The notes under the pieces are model-generated. The model made no database searches. It worked only from the letters and a program-made list of their open reading frames with translations, and was not told the DNA's origin. This document shows, piece after piece, positions 1 to 7,482 of a stretch of DNA of 19,863 nucleotides (its first letter is position 1; each line of letters opens with the position of its first letter). Where the stretch lies: contig JBPCTQ010000288.1 in NCBI GenBank assembly GCA_051011595.1, positions 1-19,863 on the forward strand, given 5' to 3'. The stretch comes from JAOUEE01 sp051011595 (GTDB lineage Bacteria; Actinomycetota; Acidimicrobiia; Acidimicrobiales; SHLQ01). Made by a program: the position numbers and the translations under genes.

Positions 1-1268
1 ACGGCCAGATAAAGACGGGGCGAGATGTCATCATCGCCGCCCTGCTCGGCGGTGAAGAGTTCGGCTTTGCCACCGCTCCGCTCGTGGTGTCGGGTTGCAT
101 CATGATGCGGGTCTGCCACCTCGACACGTGCCCGGTCGGCGTCGCCACCCAGAACCCCGAGCTACGGGCCAAGTTCACGGGCTCACCCGAGTTCGTGGTC
201 AATTTCTTCGAGTTCATCGCCGAGGAGGTGCGCGAGCTGCTCGCCGAGCTGGGCTTTCGCACGTTGGCCGAGGCCATCGGCCACGTCGAGTGCCTCGACA
301 CCTCGGCCGCCATCGACCACTGGAAGGCGTCGGGTCTGGACCTCACGCCGATCCTCTATCAACCCGAGCTCCCGGCCGATGCCGAACTGCACCAGACCAC
401 TGGCCAGGACCACGGCCTCGATCGAGCCCTCGACAACCAGATCATCGAACTGGCCGCACCGGCTCTCGAAGATGCCCAGCCCGTCACCCTCGATCTGGCC
501 ATTCGCAACGTCAACCGCACCGTCGGCACCATGTTGGGTTACGAGCTGACCAAGCGGTACGGCGGAGCGGGACTGCCCGACGACACCGTCGTCATCAACT
601 TCACCGGCTCGGCCGGCAACAGCTTCGGGGCCTTCGTACCCAACGGTGTCACCCTCCGGTTGGTGGGTGATGCCAACGACTACACCGGGAAGGGCCTGTC
701 CGGCGGCCGCATCATCGTGCGACCCTCCGACGATGCCGCCTTCGTGGCCGAAGACAACGTGATCGCCGGCAACGTCATCCTCTACGGCGCCACCGGCGGC
801 GAGGTGTTTCTCCGGGGTCTGGTCGGTGAGCGGTTCTGTGTGCGCAACTCCGGCGCCCTCGCGGTGGTCGAAGGAATCGGAGACCACGGCTGTGAGTACA
901 TGACCGGTGGTCGGGCGGTGATCCTCGGGCCCACGGGCCGGAACTTCGGTGCCGGAATGTCCGGAGGCATCGCCTACGTGCTCGACGACAACGGCACCTT
1001 CGATTCCCGCGTCAACCACGAGATGGTCGATCTGGGACCCCTCGACGACGACGACGTGACCTTCGTACGAGACGCGATCGAACGACATCAGAAGGAGACC
1101 GATTCGGCGGTTGCCGGCCGGTTGCTGGCCGACTGGCCCACAACGCAGGCCGGTCGCTTCGTGAAGGTCATGCCGCGTGACTACAAACGAGTGCTCGAGG
1201 CCCAGGCCCGAGCCCGAGCCGAAGGGCTCGACGAGACGGAGGCAGTGATGGCTGCCGCACACGGGTGA
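1..1268 (+). CDS. gltB: Glutamate synthase (NADPH) large subunit, C-terminal part (5' end outside window)
   Basis: The large subunit of GOGAT makes glutamate from 2-oxoglutarate and ammonia released from glutamine. The reading frame is open from base 3 and gives the last 421 residues of a protein that is usually about 1,500 residues. The first residues match the end of the FMN-binding synthase domain (GQIKTGRDV, then EEFGFATAPL). Next comes the 3Fe-4S cysteine pattern C-x5-C-x4-C, with cysteine codons at 96, 114 and 129, in the family-typical context MRVCHLDTCPVG. From about base 550 to 1000 the glycine-rich GXGXG beta-helix domain follows (GSAGNSFGAF, GLSGGRIIV, GATGGEVF, GRNFGAGMSGG). The gene ends with TGA just 4 bases before the gltD ATG, so the two subunits are surely co-transcribed. 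The upstream glutaminase and synthase domains lie outside the window. Nothing looks broken. Confidence 0.97.
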   Translation, partial: GQIKTGRDVIIAALLGGEEFGFATAPLVVSGCIMMRVCHLDTCPVGVATQNPELRAKFTGSPEFVVNFFEFIAEEVRELLAELGFRTLAEAIGHVECLDTSAAIDHWKASGLDLTPILYQPELPADAELHQTTGQDHGLDRALDNQIIELAAPALEDAQPVTLDLAIRNVNRTVGTMLGYELTKRYGGAGLPDDTVVINFTGSAGNSFGAFVPNGVTLRLVGDANDYTGKGLSGGRIIVRPSDDAAFVAEDNVIAGNVILYGATGGEVFLRGLVGERFCVRNSGALAVVEGIGDHGCEYMTGGRAVILGPTGRNFGAGMSGGIAYVLDDNGTFDSRVNHEMVDLGPLDDDDVTFVRDAIERHQKETDSAVAGRLLADWPTTQAGRFVKVMPRDYKRVLEAQARARAEGLDETEAVMAAAHG

Positions 1269-1272
1269 TGTG

Positions 1273-2733
1273 ATGGGTGATCCACGCGGATTCATGAAAC
1301 ACGGTCGAGATCTCCCGCGGTACCGACCGCGCGAGCTGCGACTGCTGGACTGGAACGAGGTCTACGAACCGTTCGACCCCGAGCGGCTCAAGACCCAGGC
1401 CGGCCGTTGTATGGACTGCGGGATCCCCTTCTGCAACAACGGCTGCCCGCTGGGCAACCTCATTCCCGCCTGGAACGACCTCGTGTACCGCGATCACTGG
1501 CACGAGGCCATCGATCGGCTGCACGCCACCAACAACTTCCCGGAGTTCACCGGCCGACTGTGCCCGGCGCCGTGTGAGGCGGCGTGTGTACTGGGCATCA
1601 ACGAGGATCCGGTCACCATCAAACAGGTGGAGGTGGAGATCATCGACCGGGCCTGGCAAGAGGGCTGGGTGAGCCCACAGGTCCCGACCCGCAAGAGCGG
1701 GCGAATGGTCGCCGTGGTGGGGTCGGGGCCAGCCGGGCTGGCCGCCGCCCAACAGCTCACACGAGCCGGCCACGATGTCGTGGTCTTCGAACGAGCCGAT
1801 CGAGTCGGCGGACTGCTCCGGTACGGCATTCCCGAGTTCAAGATGGAGAAGCGGTTCCTCGATCGGCGGATCGCCCAGATGGAGAGCGAGGGCACCCAGT
1901 TCCGGCCCGGCACCGACGTGGGTGTCGACATCTCGGTGGCCGAGCTCCAGGCGTCGTTCGACGCGATCGTGCTGGCCGGTGGCGCCACCCAGGCGCGAGA
2001 CCTCCCCATTCCCGGTCGTGATCTGGAGGGTGTCCACCAGGCCATGGAGTATCTGCCCGGCGCCAACCGGGTGCAGGAAGGCGACCTCGCCGAACCCCCG
2101 ATCGATGCCCACGGCAAACACGTGATCATCATCGGCGGTGGTGACACGGGCGCCGACTGCCTGGGCACGGCCCACCGGCAGGAGGCGGCATCGATCCATC
2201 AGTTCGAGATCATGCCCCAGCCACCCGATTTGCGGCCCGAGGCCAACCCCTGGCCGACCTGGCCGATGATCTACCGGGTGTCGTCGGCCCACGACGAAGG
2301 CGGCGAACGCGAGTACGCCATCAACACCACCGAGTTCCTCGGCTCCGACGGCAAGCTGGAAGCCCTCCAAGCCGTTCGGGTCGAGCAGATCATCGACGAC
2401 AACGGCATGCGCTTCGAACCCGTACCGGGCTCCGAAGAGCAATTCCCCGCCGACCTGGTGTTCCTGGCCATGGGATTCACCGGTCCGGAGCCGTCACCGC
2501 TGATCGATGACCTCGGCATCGAACTCGACGGGCGGGGCAACGTGGCCCGAGATCCGGAGTATCGCACCAACGTCGACGGCGTGTTCGTGTGTGGCGACAT
2601 GGGTCGGGGCCAGTCCCTCATCGTGTGGGCCATCGCCGAGGGTCGGTCCTGTGCGGCGGCGGTGGACGCGGCCCTGACCGGCACGACCCAGCTGCCGGTG
2701 GCCATACCGTCAGACGCTGCGCCCCTGCGCTGA
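1273..2733 (+). CDS. gltD: Glutamate synthase (NADPH) small subunit
   Basis: The beta subunit of GOGAT takes electrons from NADPH through FAD and iron-sulfur clusters to the large subunit. It is 486 residues from the ATG at 1273. A GTG at 1270 is also in frame, but starting at ATG gives the usual N-terminus MGDPRGF. Two cysteine groups near residues 46-58 (CMDCGIPFC, then CP) and 97-105 (CPAPCEAAC) are the 4Fe-4S ligands. The FAD-binding Rossmann motif GSGPAGLAAA lies near residue 150. The NADPH-binding motif IIGGGDTGADC is near 285. The C-terminal FAD motif, GVFVCGDMGRGQSLIVWA, ends the enzyme domain. Length and domain order match the family (E. coli GltD is 472 residues). It follows gltB by 4 bases. 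Confidence 0.97.
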   Translation: MGDPRGFMKHGRDLPRYRPRELRLLDWNEVYEPFDPERLKTQAGRCMDCGIPFCNNGCPLGNLIPAWNDLVYRDHWHEAIDRLHATNNFPEFTGRLCPAPCEAACVLGINEDPVTIKQVEVEIIDRAWQEGWVSPQVPTRKSGRMVAVVGSGPAGLAAAQQLTRAGHDVVVFERADRVGGLLRYGIPEFKMEKRFLDRRIAQMESEGTQFRPGTDVGVDISVAELQASFDAIVLAGGATQARDLPIPGRDLEGVHQAMEYLPGANRVQEGDLAEPPIDAHGKHVIIIGGGDTGADCLGTAHRQEAASIHQFEIMPQPPDLRPEANPWPTWPMIYRVSSAHDEGGEREYAINTTEFLGSDGKLEALQAVRVEQIIDDNGMRFEPVPGSEEQFPADLVFLAMGFTGPEPSPLIDDLGIELDGRGNVARDPEYRTNVDGVFVCGDMGRGQSLIVWAIAEGRSCAAAVDAALTGTTQLPVAIPSDAAPLR

Positions 2734-2843
2734 ACGACCTCGAAACCCGGCACGCACCGGTCTCAGAACCACTGGTCCGTTTCCTCAACTCCCGTCGGCC
2801 CATGTCGATGCATCAACTGAACGTAACGGTGCGTTCGTCTGAC

Positions 2844-2849
2844 GAGGAG
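2844..2849 (+). promoter_or_regulatory. Ribosome binding site of cvnA
   Basis: GAGGAG lies 4 bases before the ATG at 2854. It is a strong Shine-Dalgarno match and supports that start. The 120-base gap from gltD (2734-2853) must hold any promoter of the conservon, but I see no convincing -35/-10 pair there. Confidence 0.6.
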
Positions 2850-2853
2850 CAGC

Positions 2854-4611
2854 ATGGGCACGATCTCGATCCGGACCAAGATCCTTCTTGCTCTGGCTCT
2901 TCCCTTGCTGACCGCGGTCGTCCTGCTCGGCTGGGGCGCCAGTCGCTACCTCGACACCACGGACACCGACGTTCGGTCGTTCCTGCTGATCGGCAGCGGC
3001 ATCATGCTCGGTGTGACTGCCCTGGCCACTGCGCTGGCCTGGCGGGCGATCAGCCCGATCGAGACCCTGGCCCAGGACGCCAGAGCCGTGGTCGATGTGC
3101 GTCTGCCCGCGTTGCTGGAACGGATGCGGTCCAGCGAGAATTCCGAAGAGCTCCGGTTGGCCCGCCTCGAGGTGAACCGCAAGGACGAAGTCGGCCAGCT
3201 GGCCGACGCCTTCAACAAGGTGCAGGAGGCCACCGTCGGTGTCGCCGTCGACCAGGCGGCGTTGCTGCGGCGAGGTATCGGCGATCTCTTCGTGGCCCTG
3301 GCCGAACGAAACCAGCACCTCATCGAACGACAGCTCGCCTTCATCGACGAGCTCGAAGCGGACGAAGAGGACCCTGATCAGCTCGAGGCCCTGTTCCATC
3401 TCGATCATCTCGCCACCAGAGCGCAACGAAACGCCGAAAGCCTGCTGGTCCTGGCCGGCCGTGACCCCCAGCGACCGACGGGCGAATCGATTGGACTGCA
3501 CGACGTGATCCGCGTCGCTCAGGGTGAGGTGGAAGGTTTCTCCCGGGTGGAGCTGGGCGAGTTGGTGGAGGCCGCCATCGACCGGTCGGTTGCGGTGGAC
3601 ATCGCTCACCTCCTGGCCGAACTGCTCGAAAACGCCACCATGTACTCGCCGCAGGAATCGACGGTGTCGGTCAGTGCCGAAACCGATGGTCGAGCCGTGG
3701 CCATCAGCATCGTCGACAGCGGGCCCGGCCTGTCTCCCGAGCGCCTGCGGGCCGCCAATCAGTTGTTGTCGGACCCGCCGCTGCTGGGCCTCACCGGGGC
3801 CAGCGATCTCGGTTGGAACCTGGTGAGCCGCCTGGCCGACCGCCATGAGGTGCACGTCGAACTCCGCCCCACCGCCACATCGGGTCTCCAGGCCATCGTT
3901 GCCCTCCCGAGCCGACTGCTGCTGGGTGCCCCCCAGACGGCCGAGGACAGCCCCGAGGCGCCCGTTGACCTGCTCTTCGAGGCCGACGATGATGCGGCAC
4001 CGCCGCTCGAACCCGCCCTCGAACCGGCCGCCGAAGCCCTCCCCGAACCGCCGCCGGTTGAACCGACCGTCGAACCGGTCGCCGAAGCCCTTCCCACCCG
4101 CGAACTCCTCCCCGAACCGCCGCTCGAACCCACCGTCGAACCGGTCGCTGAGGCCCTTCCCACCCGCGAACCCCTCCCCGAACCCCCACCGGTGGAACCC
4201 ACCGTCGAACCGGTCGCTGCCCTCGGGGATTCGTCGGGCATCTTCGCCGACCCCGATCCTTTTGCCCCGGCGCCGGTGCACACCCCTGTGCCCAGCCCCG
4301 CACCCGAGGTGCCCTTCGGCACCCTCGGCAACGAGATTCCCGAGGAACCGCCGTCGGCCAACGAACGCATCATCGCCACCATGGCCGATGAGTCGGGCAT
4401 CGACGATCCCGAACCCGCTCCCGAGCTCCCCGAACCCGAGGTCACCGCAGCCGGGTTGGTACGACGCCAGCGTCCAGTAGGTGGCGAGACGGCCGGCGAC
4501 GAAGAGAGCCGGACACCCGAAGCTCTGCGAGAGATGTTGTCGCGCTATCGGTCGAGCCTCGATGAAGGCCGAGCCGGAAACCCTGACGAAGCCCAGGAGA
4601 CCGAAGAATGA
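2854..4611 (+). CDS. cvnA: Conservon sensor histidine kinase (CvnA type) with short sensor region and Pro/Glu-rich tail
   Basis: This is a membrane histidine kinase-like protein of 585 residues and the first gene of a four-gene conservon. TM1 is at about residues 10-29 and TM2 at 43-62. Only about 13 residues lie between them, so there is essentially no extracytoplasmic sensor domain; many CvnA proteins of Streptomyces carry a large one. A HAMP-like linker follows TM2. The dimerisation/phosphoacceptor region has LFHLDHLATR with His182 and His185, the latter in the family-typical position. The ATPase domain shows the N box (LLENATMYSP, Asn260) and the G box (DSGPGLS, Asp288), then LGWNLVSRLA. 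From about residue 360 to the end the protein is acidic and proline-rich, with 22-23 residue repeats at about 397-455. It overlaps cvnB by 4 bases (ATGA). No response regulator is nearby; in this family signalling is thought to pass to the Roadblock/DUF742/GTPase partners. Family assignment is firm, the signal unknown. Confidence 0.93.
   Translation: MGTISIRTKILLALALPLLTAVVLLGWGASRYLDTTDTDVRSFLLIGSGIMLGVTALATALAWRAISPIETLAQDARAVVDVRLPALLERMRSSENSEELRLARLEVNRKDEVGQLADAFNKVQEATVGVAVDQAALLRRGIGDLFVALAERNQHLIERQLAFIDELEADEEDPDQLEALFHLDHLATRAQRNAESLLVLAGRDPQRPTGESIGLHDVIRVAQGEVEGFSRVELGELVEAAIDRSVAVDIAHLLAELLENATMYSPQESTVSVSAETDGRAVAISIVDSGPGLSPERLRAANQLLSDPPLLGLTGASDLGWNLVSRLADRHEVHVELRPTATSGLQAIVALPSRLLLGAPQTAEDSPEAPVDLLFEADDDAAPPLEPALEPAAEALPEPPPVEPTVEPVAEALPTRELLPEPPLEPTVEPVAEALPTREPLPEPPPVEPTVEPVAALGDSSGIFADPDPFAPAPVHTPVPSPAPEVPFGTLGNEIPEEPPSANERIIATMADESGIDDPEPAPELPEPEVTAAGLVRRQRPVGGETAGDEESRTPEALREMLSRYRSSLDEGRAGNPDEAQETEE
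4042..4217 (+). repeat. Tandem coding repeat in the CvnA tail (unit 66-69 bp)
   Basis: The 15-base string accgtcgaaccggtc recurs at 4066, 4132 and 4201, giving periods of 66 and 69 bases. The encoded unit is about 22-23 residues, of the type EPPPVEPTVEPVAEALPTRE. The units differ by synonymous changes and small indels that keep the frame, so the repeat evolves as protein. It probably forms an extended linker. Confidence 0.85.
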
Positions 4612-5030
4612 ATCCCATGAGCGAGGCGGCACAACACGTGTCGTGGCTGGTCGCCAACTTCGTGGCCAACCAGCCCGAGGCCCACGAAGCCATCGTGGTC
4701 TCTGTCGACGGCCTTCCCGTCGCGGTGTCACACGGCATCGATCGCGACTCGGCTGACCGCTTCGCTGCGGTGTCGTCGGGCCTGATCGGCCTGGCCCACG
4801 GTGCGTCACAACGATTCCATGGCGGTCACGTACACGAAGTGATCGTCGAGATGGAACGGGCCTTCGTCCTCGTGACCGGCATTCCCGACGGCTCCAGTCT
4901 TGCCGTGGTGGCGGCCGGCGAAGCCGACATCGGCACCCTCGGCTACGAGATGGCGATGCTGGCCGAACAGATCGGCACCTACCTCACCCCCGAGCTCCGC
5001 ACCGAACTGCAATACGCCCTCCCACGATGA
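4608..5030 (+). CDS. cvnB: Roadblock/LC7 domain protein (CvnB type)
   Basis: This protein of 140 residues is almost entirely one Roadblock/LC7 domain. It shows family features in order: the early strand IVVSVDGLPVAVS (residues about 27-39), the helix DRFAAVSSGLIGLAHGAS, the strand HEVIVEMERAFVLVTGIPDGSSLAVVA, and a last helix containing LGYEMAMLAEQIG. In conservons such proteins are thought to bind and regulate the CvnD GTPase, in the way MglB acts on MglA; here that is inference from family and position. The ATG at 4608 overlaps the cvnA stop (ATGA) and has GGAG at 4597-4600, 7 bases upstream. A second ATG lies at 4617. Its own stop overlaps the start of cvnC by 4 bases, suggesting translational coupling. 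Confidence 0.92.
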   Translation: MNPMSEAAQHVSWLVANFVANQPEAHEAIVVSVDGLPVAVSHGIDRDSADRFAAVSSGLIGLAHGASQRFHGGHVHEVIVEMERAFVLVTGIPDGSSLAVVAAGEADIGTLGYEMAMLAEQIGTYLTPELRTELQYALPR

Positions 5031-5407
5031 CCATGCACGACTCCACCACCGACGCCCTCAACAGTCGCTCGCTTCGGGTCCGTCCTTACGCCCTCACGGG
5101 GGGCCGGACTCGTTCATCGACCGACCTGCCCCTGGAAACCATCGTGCGCACCACCGCACACGGAGCCAGCCAACTCCACCACCTCAACCACGAACGTCGG
5201 CGTATCGCCGACATGGGTCGCGATCCTCTCGCCATCGCCGAGATCAGCGCCCACCTGCAGGTCCCTCTCGGAGTGGCCCGGGTGCTGGTGGGGGACATGG
5301 TGACCGAAGGGCTCCTCATGACCGCTCAGGCAGCGCAGACCTCACCCGATGCGCGTCCTGACGCCTCCTTGCTGGAAAGGGTCCTCAATGGTCTTCAGTC
5401 GCTCTGA
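5027..5407 (+). CDS. cvnC: DUF742 family protein (CvnC type)
   Basis: This is a 126-residue protein of the DUF742 family, the third conservon component. The signature VRPYALTGGRTR is at about residues 18-29, followed by LPLETIV. The helix-turn-helix-like core has ISAHLQVPLGVARVLVGDMVTEGLL (about 70-95), and the tail ASLLERVLNGL is typical. The fold resembles a winged helix, and in conservons the protein is thought to be a scaffold rather than a proven DNA binder. The ATG at 5027 overlaps the cvnB stop; a second ATG is at 5033. The last 20 bases overlap cvnD. Confidence 0.92.
   Translation: MTMHDSTTDALNSRSLRVRPYALTGGRTRSSTDLPLETIVRTTAHGASQLHHLNHERRRIADMGRDPLAIAEISAHLQVPLGVARVLVGDMVTEGLLMTAQAAQTSPDARPDASLLERVLNGLQSL
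5374..5380 (+). promoter_or_regulatory. Ribosome binding site that sets the cvnD start
   Basis: GGAAAGG inside the end of cvnC lies 7 bases before the ATG at 5388. It supports that start over an in-frame ATG at 5349, which has no such site and would add 13 residues unlike the family. Confidence 0.55.
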
Positions 5408-5987
5408 CTCCACAACCACCTCGGGGGAGCCGGCCGATCCGGGCAAGGTTCCCATCCCGGTGAAGATGATCGTGGCCGGCGGTTTCGCGGTCGGCAAGAC
5501 CACCTTCGTGACATCGCTGTCGGAGATTGAACCCCTCACCACCGAAGCGAACATTACCGAGGTCAGCGAGGGTATCGACGACACCGGCAGCGCCACGGCC
5601 AAACGGGGCACCACCGTGGCCATGGACTTCGGTCGGATCAGCCTCGGTGACGACCTGATCCTGTACTTGTTCGGCACCCCAGGCCAGGAACGCTTCCACT
5701 TCATGTGGGACGACCTCGTGCGGGGCGCCATCGGAGCGGTTGTCCTCGTCGACACCACTCGCCTCCAGGACTGTTTCCCAGCCGTCGACTACTTCGAGGG
5801 CACCGGCCTCCCGTTTGTGGTCGCGGTGAACACCTTCCACGGTCAGCTGCACCACCGGCTCGAGGACGTCCGCGAGGCGCTGGCGGTTCCCGCTCATGTG
5901 CCGATGGTCGTCACCGACGCCCGCAACCGAGAGGCCACCAAGGCCACCCTGCTGGAGCTGGTCCAGCACGCCCTGTCACTCACCTGA
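5388..5987 (+). CDS. cvnD: Conservon small GTPase (CvnD type)
   Basis: This Ras-like GTPase has 199 residues. The P-loop is GGFAVGKTT at residues 31-39. The switch I region contains GTTVAMDFGRI. Switch II reads FGTPGQERF (95-103), where the usual DxxG aspartate is replaced by glycine at 96, as in related bacterial MglA-like and CvnD proteins. The G4 position reads NTFH at 148-151, where an NKxD motif would have aspartate in place of His151. The G5-like segment is VVTDARN. The start at 5388 is chosen from the ribosome binding site at 5374. It overlaps cvnC by 20 bases and closes the conservon. It presumably cycles with the Roadblock protein at the membrane-bound kinase complex; its effector is unknown. 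Confidence 0.92.
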   Translation: MVFSRSDSTTTSGEPADPGKVPIPVKMIVAGGFAVGKTTFVTSLSEIEPLTTEANITEVSEGIDDTGSATAKRGTTVAMDFGRISLGDDLILYLFGTPGQERFHFMWDDLVRGAIGAVVLVDTTRLQDCFPAVDYFEGTGLPFVVAVNTFHGQLHHRLEDVREALAVPAHVPMVVTDARNREATKATLLELVQHALSLT

Positions 5988-6048
5988 CCAGGCCGACTGC
6001 CCGCACGCAATAGTCCGGATGACCGGCAACCCCGGCACCGGCTCGCCG

Positions 6049-6065
6049 GCCCGACCTGCTCGGGC
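6049..6065 (+). terminator. Possible terminator hairpin after the conservon
   Basis: GCCCGA and TCGGGC form a perfect 6-bp stem with a 5-base loop in the 105-base gap after cvnD. There is no T-tract, so it would be a stem-only terminator of the kind proposed for GC-rich actinomycetes. Short GC-rich hairpins also arise by chance. Confidence 0.3.
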
Positions 6066-6080
6066 GGTGGTCGCTCCCAA

Positions 6081-6086
6081 TACAGT
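6081..6086 (+). promoter_or_regulatory. Candidate -10 box for a leaderless transcript
   Basis: TACAGT (TAnnnT type) lies 6 bases before the ATG at 6093, which would place the transcription start at the A of the start codon. No good -35 is visible 16-18 bases upstream, and no Shine-Dalgarno sequence precedes the ATG. Leaderless genes are common in actinomycetes. Confidence 0.35.
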
Positions 6087-6092
6087 GCAGGC

Positions 6093-6968
6093 ATGCCGGC
6101 TGCCGACCACGTACGGGTGATCCTGGTTCACTGGAATCAGCCCGACGCCTGCCTCGAGACGATCGAGAACTTCCGCGCCCAAGGGGTCACGGTGGCCTTC
6201 ACCATCGTCGACAACGGCTCGGCCGCCGAGAACCTCGACCGCTTGCGGGCCGGCCTCGACCCCGACATCGTCCTGCTCGAACAGGGCCAGAACACCGGCT
6301 TTGGACCGGGGTCGAACGCGGGACTGGCCCACTGGCTCGACCACGACACCTCGGAGTGGGCAGCCGTGGCGCCCCACGATGCCCGGCCCGGTGAGAAGGC
6401 CCTGGCCCGGGTGGTCGACGGGCTTGCCGGTCAGCCCGATGTCGGGCTGGTCAGCGCCGACGTGGGCGACGGCGCCACGCCTGTTGTCCACCCCTATCTG
6501 GGCACCATCGACGCTCCGCAGCAGCTTCACGAAGGGCTGGAGGAGTCCGACTACGCGCACGGCACGCTGCACATGTTCCGCCGTCCGTGCCTCGACCAGA
6601 TCGGGCTGTTCGACGAGCGCTACTTCGCCTACTGCGAAGAGGCCGACCTCGGACTGCGGGCCAAACAGGCCGGCTGGCGGGTCGGCATCATGCGGGGCGC
6701 CGACGTGCACAATCCCCATGTGGGCACACCGCACCCCACCATCGACTACCTGAAGGAACGAAACACGTTGCTTCTGCTGGCCGATCACTACGGGCCGGTA
6801 CAGGTGGCCTATCGCACCCTGGTACTGATCTGGCAGCTGGTATCGGGCACCGTCGACCCGTCGATGCGGGGTGACTACTTCTCGGCCCGGGCCCGGATCC
6901 GGGCGCTGGCCGATGCGGCCCGAGGACGCTTCGGGCCGCCGCCATCGATCACCCAGCACCGTGGATGA
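6093..6968 (+). CDS. Glycosyltransferase family 2, rhamnosyltransferase-like
   Basis: This cytosolic GT-A fold glycosyltransferase has 291 residues. The N-terminal strand VRVILVHWNQP, then IVDNGS (38-43), form the nucleotide-sugar site. NTGFGPGSNAGL follows at about 66. The metal-binding DxD position reads PHDAR (His95-Asp96), a departure from the NPDA-type motif usual in this group. The C-terminal half has the acceptor-side motif of WbbL/rhamnosyltransferase-like enzymes, GLFDERYFAYCEEADLGLR, with Glu182, Glu183 and Asp185. There is no transmembrane segment. The donor and acceptor cannot be read from sequence; an envelope polysaccharide or wall-linker role is an inference. The end overlaps arfB by 8 bases. 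The start has no Shine-Dalgarno sequence but a -10-like box directly upstream. Confidence 0.88.
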   Translation: MPAADHVRVILVHWNQPDACLETIENFRAQGVTVAFTIVDNGSAAENLDRLRAGLDPDIVLLEQGQNTGFGPGSNAGLAHWLDHDTSEWAAVAPHDARPGEKALARVVDGLAGQPDVGLVSADVGDGATPVVHPYLGTIDAPQQLHEGLEESDYAHGTLHMFRRPCLDQIGLFDERYFAYCEEADLGLRAKQAGWRVGIMRGADVHNPHVGTPHPTIDYLKERNTLLLLADHYGPVQVAYRTLVLIWQLVSGTVDPSMRGDYFSARARIRALADAARGRFGPPPSITQHRG

Positions 6969-7377
6969 CACCGTCATCGATGGTGGTCCGGGATGTCGGA
7001 TCCCCACTCGTGAGGTGCAATGGCGGTTCACCACCAGTGGTGGCCCCGGCGGCCAGCACGCCAACCGCTCCCACACCGCGGTGGAGCTCACCATCGATCT
7101 CGCCTCCGCCTCCGGTATCGACTCCTCGGTCCGCCAACGGCTCAGGGAACGGCACGGGCCGGTGCTTCGTGTGTACGTCGATGACACCCGCTCGCAGCAC
7201 CGCAATCGTCAGATTGCCCTCGACCGGGCGGCTGAGGTCCTGCGCCAGGCCCAGGTCAGGCCCAAGAAGCGACGGGCGACCAAACCCAGTCGTGGCGCGT
7301 CCAAGCGCCGAGTGGAGGCCAAACGGCGTCGGTCACAGACCAAACGCGATCGGCGGCGCCCGGGTCCCGACGACTGA
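6961..7377 (+). CDS. arfB: Peptidyl-tRNA hydrolase ArfB (ribosome rescue)
   Basis: ArfB (YaeJ) frees ribosomes stalled on broken mRNA by hydrolysing the peptidyl-tRNA ester. The protein has 138 residues from a GTG start; E. coli ArfB has 140. The catalytic GGQ loop is at residues 30-32 in SGGPGGQHANRSHTAVEL, where release factors carry the same motif. The basic C-terminal tail (about residues 98-138, rich in Lys and Arg, with KPSRGASKRRVEAKRRRSQ) is the part that enters the empty mRNA channel. The GTG at 6961 gives a family-like N-terminus and overlaps the upstream gene by 8 bases; no Shine-Dalgarno sequence is evident, so coupling to the upstream gene is likely. An in-frame start at 6871 would add 30 unrelated residues and a 98-base overlap, so I did not use it. 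Confidence 0.9.
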   Translation: MDDTVIDGGPGCRIPTREVQWRFTTSGGPGGQHANRSHTAVELTIDLASASGIDSSVRQRLRERHGPVLRVYVDDTRSQHRNRQIALDRAAEVLRQAQVRPKKRRATKPSRGASKRRVEAKRRRSQTKRDRRRPGPDD

Positions 7378-7407
7378 CCACCCGCGTCGGGCACCCGGCA
7401 GGACCCT

Positions 7408-7453
7408 CCAGCGCCACCGGCAGCCCGATCACAGGCTCTATCCTCGGCGCTGG
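7408..7453. repeat. 8-bp inverted repeat upstream of the acyltransferase gene
   Basis: CCAGCGCC (7408-7415) is matched by its exact reverse complement GGCGCTGG (7446-7453), 30 bases apart. The interval holds TATCCT at 7439-7444, a possible -10 box 38 bases before the ATG at 7483. It could be an operator or a long-loop hairpin; chance is also possible in GC-rich DNA. Confidence 0.35.
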
Positions 7454-7482
7454 CGTCCGACGGACGGCGTCGCTTCATCTCG

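Noticed and set aside
183..1295. A 370-codon minus-strand open frame opposite gltB
   Set aside because: It overlaps the well-supported gltB reading frame and shows no recognisable domain.
2734..2853. Promoter or terminator between gltD and cvnA
   Set aside because: The gap must separate or join the two units, but I found no -35/-10 pair or strong hairpin good enough to report.
2785..4809. A 674-codon open frame on the minus strand opposite cvnA and cvnB
   Set aside because: It lies wholly opposite clearly recognised genes, its translation is low complexity and matches no family I know, and long antisense frames are expected in DNA with GC-rich third positions.
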